NCBI GenBank assembly: GCA_044425575.1
Contig: JAWXVE010000011.1
Location: forward strand, 1-42,666
Reading direction: 5' to 3'
DNA length: 42,666 bases
From: JAWXVE01 sp044425575
GTDB lineage: Bacteria; Bacillota; Clostridia; Lachnospirales; Lachnospiraceae
Shown here: positions 41,422 to 42,666 of the stretch, piece after piece
Layout of the letters: each line of letters begins with the position of its first letter
Numbering within the stretch: the first letter of the stretch is position 1
The notes under the pieces: model-generated
The model's input: only the letters and a program-made list of their open reading frames with translations
Databases searched by the model: none
What the model was told of the DNA's origin: nothing
Position numbers and translations under genes: made by a program

Positions 41422-41558
41422 ATAATAACAGCCAGTATTTCCTATTTAAGGACGCTTTCGCTCCGTGGAAATCGTAGCAGTACTAACCGCTTACAGAACA
41501 AGCGGTAAGTGCTGACGATTGCCAAGGCCTTTCATAGGAAATGTCTGGCTGTTGTTGT
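41422..41558 (+). repeat. Folded inverted-repeat element after truA, possible ncRNA or MITE-like repeat
   Basis: The outer arms ATAATAACAGCCAG plus ATTTCCTAT (41422-41445) pair with ATAGGAAAT (41534-41542) and CTGGCTGTTGTTGT (41545-41558), two G-T pairs being allowed. Inside is a long hairpin: AATCGT (41470-41475), CAGTACT and ACCGCTT pair with AAGCGGT, AGTGCTG and ACGATT (41500-41520) around ACAGAAC. A small GGACGCTTTCGCTCC hairpin-like stretch (41450-41464) precedes it. AAGG and CCTT close the junction. No coding capacity and no T-tract are seen. The G-T pairs favour an RNA read on the plus strand. Confidence 0.6.
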
Positions 41559-41651
41559 ATATCCGCACAGTAGTGGGGGAGCCTTTGGGGAGGTTGAGGG
41601 ATGCAGAGGTTTCCTGGAATGAGAGTAATATCAAACTAATCTACCAATTAC

Positions 41652-41810
41652 TTATTGTTTTGTTTGCATAAAATAAATACATAACAGGACTAAAACAATT
41701 AGGAGAACCCATATCCCCGGAAATACATGAATTATTTTAAAGAATGCTAATAATCCAAGTACGATGGTTACAATACACAAAAATAGTATTAATGTCTTTA
41801 AAAAGTTCAT
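41652..41810 (-). CDS. Small two-helix membrane protein (52 residues)
   Basis: The ATG at 41810 is preceded by AGGTG at 5-6 bases and opens a 52-codon frame, MNFLKTLILFLCIVTIVLGL ... IYFMQTKQ. Two hydrophobic helices (about 4-23 and 30-47) are separated by a short FKIIHVFPG turn. It starts 18 bases after the stop of the secreted protein gene on the same strand, so both should be on one transcript. I recognise no family. By size and position it resembles immunity or accessory proteins of secreted peptide systems, which is inference only. Confidence 0.6.
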   Translation of the reverse strand: MNFLKTLILFLCIVTIVLGLLAFFKIIHVFPGIWVLLIVLVLLCIYFMQTKQ

Positions 41811-41828
41811 TTTTTCACCTGTAACCTG

Positions 41829-42473
41829 TTATTGAGGCATGATGTCGAATACAAGTACATGTGTCATATTTGTAATTGTTCCTCGTCCTTCATTGTTTGC
41901 ATCAATTCTTGTAGCAAGTAACCACCAATAGCCAGTGTCAAACGCTGCACCTGCCGCTATAACACCTGCAACTGGGGCAGTTACTGGAAAAATGATTGCT
42001 ACGCCTGCCGCTGCACCACCTGCCATTGTGCCTCCGGCTGCCCATGTGTTTAAATCGCTAACGATACGTTCCGATTCGCAATTACAAGCATATCGTTGAT
42101 ACCCCCACCAAAATGTAGTAAAACTATTACTCCCTAAGCTACACCTATGTGAACTAATAATATGTTCGCCTCCAATAATATTCAACTCATCATCGGTAGA
42201 AATTTGCCCATCTAGTATTTGAGGATTGATAGTTGAAAAATGTTGTTGTAAAGCTTCAACGGCTTCAGGATTTCCATTGTTATCTAGTGCTGCTTGTGTA
42301 TCCAGAGATAACGTTCCATCTTCCTCTCGAATTACAAAAGTCTCCAGTTCATAAACATCCTCTATTGTGGTAACTTCACTACTTGTTTGGTTATTTTCAG
42401 AGGCAAATGCACTTGTACCCATTGTTAATGTCATAACAATAGCTAATCCTAATGATAAAATCTTTTTAAACAT
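41829..42473 (-). CDS. Secreted protein with hydrophobic Gly/Ala-rich C-terminal domain, unknown function
   Basis: The 214-residue product has a clear signal peptide, MFKKILSLGLAIVMTLTMG with cleavage expected near SAFAS (21-25). A polar acidic region (26-108) follows, then SHRC (C111), the aromatic stretch FTTFWWGYQRYACNC (118-132, C130 and C132), a Gly/Ala-rich hydrophobic segment (about 144-180) and the tail ANNEGRGTITNMTHVLVF. The layout, a propeptide-like part and then a Trp-Trp-Gly motif and an amphipathic helix, recalls secreted bacteriocin-like or membrane-active proteins, but I know no exact family. A weak GTGAG ribosome binding site and a TATAAT on the minus strand (42585-42580) are the only control signals seen. 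Confidence 0.7.
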   Translation of the reverse strand: MFKKILSLGLAIVMTLTMGTSAFASENNQTSSEVTTIEDVYELETFVIREEDGTLSLDTQAALDNNGNPEAVEALQQHFSTINPQILDGQISTDDELNIIGGEHIISSHRCSLGSNSFTTFWWGYQRYACNCESERIVSDLNTWAAGGTMAGGAAAGVAIIFPVTAPVAGVIAAGAAFDTGYWWLLATRIDANNEGRGTITNMTHVLVFDIMPQ

Positions 42474-42636
42474 AATTTTTACTCACTTTCATTTGTTTTC
42501 TTATTCATTTACGTGTGCAAAAAATCTACCTAAACCATTGGACTCACCTCTTTCACTTTGAGCTATTTAAACTAACTAAATTATACAACAACAATTTGTT
42601 AAAAAAACGTAGAAAGGACGCGATGGGTAAAAACAA

Positions 42637-42666
42637 GGACGAAATTTGATGAAAATAATTTCGTCC
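42637..42666. terminator. Hairpin at the window edge, possible terminator
   Basis: GGACGAAATT (42637-42646) and AATTTCGTCC (42657-42666) are perfect 10-base arms. The window ends at the stem, so a T-tract cannot be checked. Confidence 0.4.

Overview
The window is chromosomal DNA from a low-GC Gram-positive anaerobe, most likely a member of the Lachnospiraceae or a close Clostridia relative. This rests on the AT-rich third codon positions, the strong AGGAGG ribosome binding sites, the fusA-tuf and S10-spc-alpha ribosomal order, a KOW-domain gene between map and infA, a zinc-type S14, and an energy-coupling-factor (ECF) module plus truA directly after rplQ. I cannot name the species.

Layout. 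Positions 1-3351: the 3' part of fusA, then tuf with its own promoter and terminator. 3530-8114 (minus strand): a nucleotidyltransferase, a GT-C type membrane glycosyltransferase, an MBOAT acyltransferase and an SGNH-like partner, which look like a module for acylating a surface glycan. 8256-11327: a beta-helix lipoprotein and a tandem PPK2-type polyphosphate:AMP phosphotransferase. 11409-13001 (minus): a stand-alone FMN-binding glutamate synthase domain with an N-terminal cysteine cluster. 13229-17058: a diacylglycerol kinase-like protein, then ApbE (minus) divergent from a membrane NusG-domain-II protein, a Gx transporter, a DUF2752 protein and a small membrane protein. 17174-21050: an rRNA methyltransferase-like protein (minus), a PrsA-like foldase and the proline symporter PutP.

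21093-37952 is a nearly unbroken plus-strand ribosomal superoperon: rpsJ to rplO, secY, adk, map, the KOW gene, infA, rpmJ, rpsM, rpsK, rpsD, rpoA, rplQ. It starts from a good sigma-A promoter with a structured leader of about 250 nt. A second promoter lies between infA and rpmJ, and a second structured leader lies before rpsM. After a strong terminator comes ecfA1-ecfA2-ecfT-truA. As given, truA carries a -1 frameshift.

The right end is accessory-like: a folded inverted-repeat element of about 137 nt after truA, and on the minus strand a secreted protein with a hydrophobic Gly/Ala-rich domain followed by a 52-residue two-helix membrane protein.

The most notable observations are the truA frameshift, the folded element, the secreted protein/small membrane protein pair (possibly bacteriocin/immunity-like), the two ribosomal leaders, and the extracytoplasmic flavin/cysteine cluster around apbE. 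No tRNA, rRNA, CRISPR array or insertion sequence was recognised.
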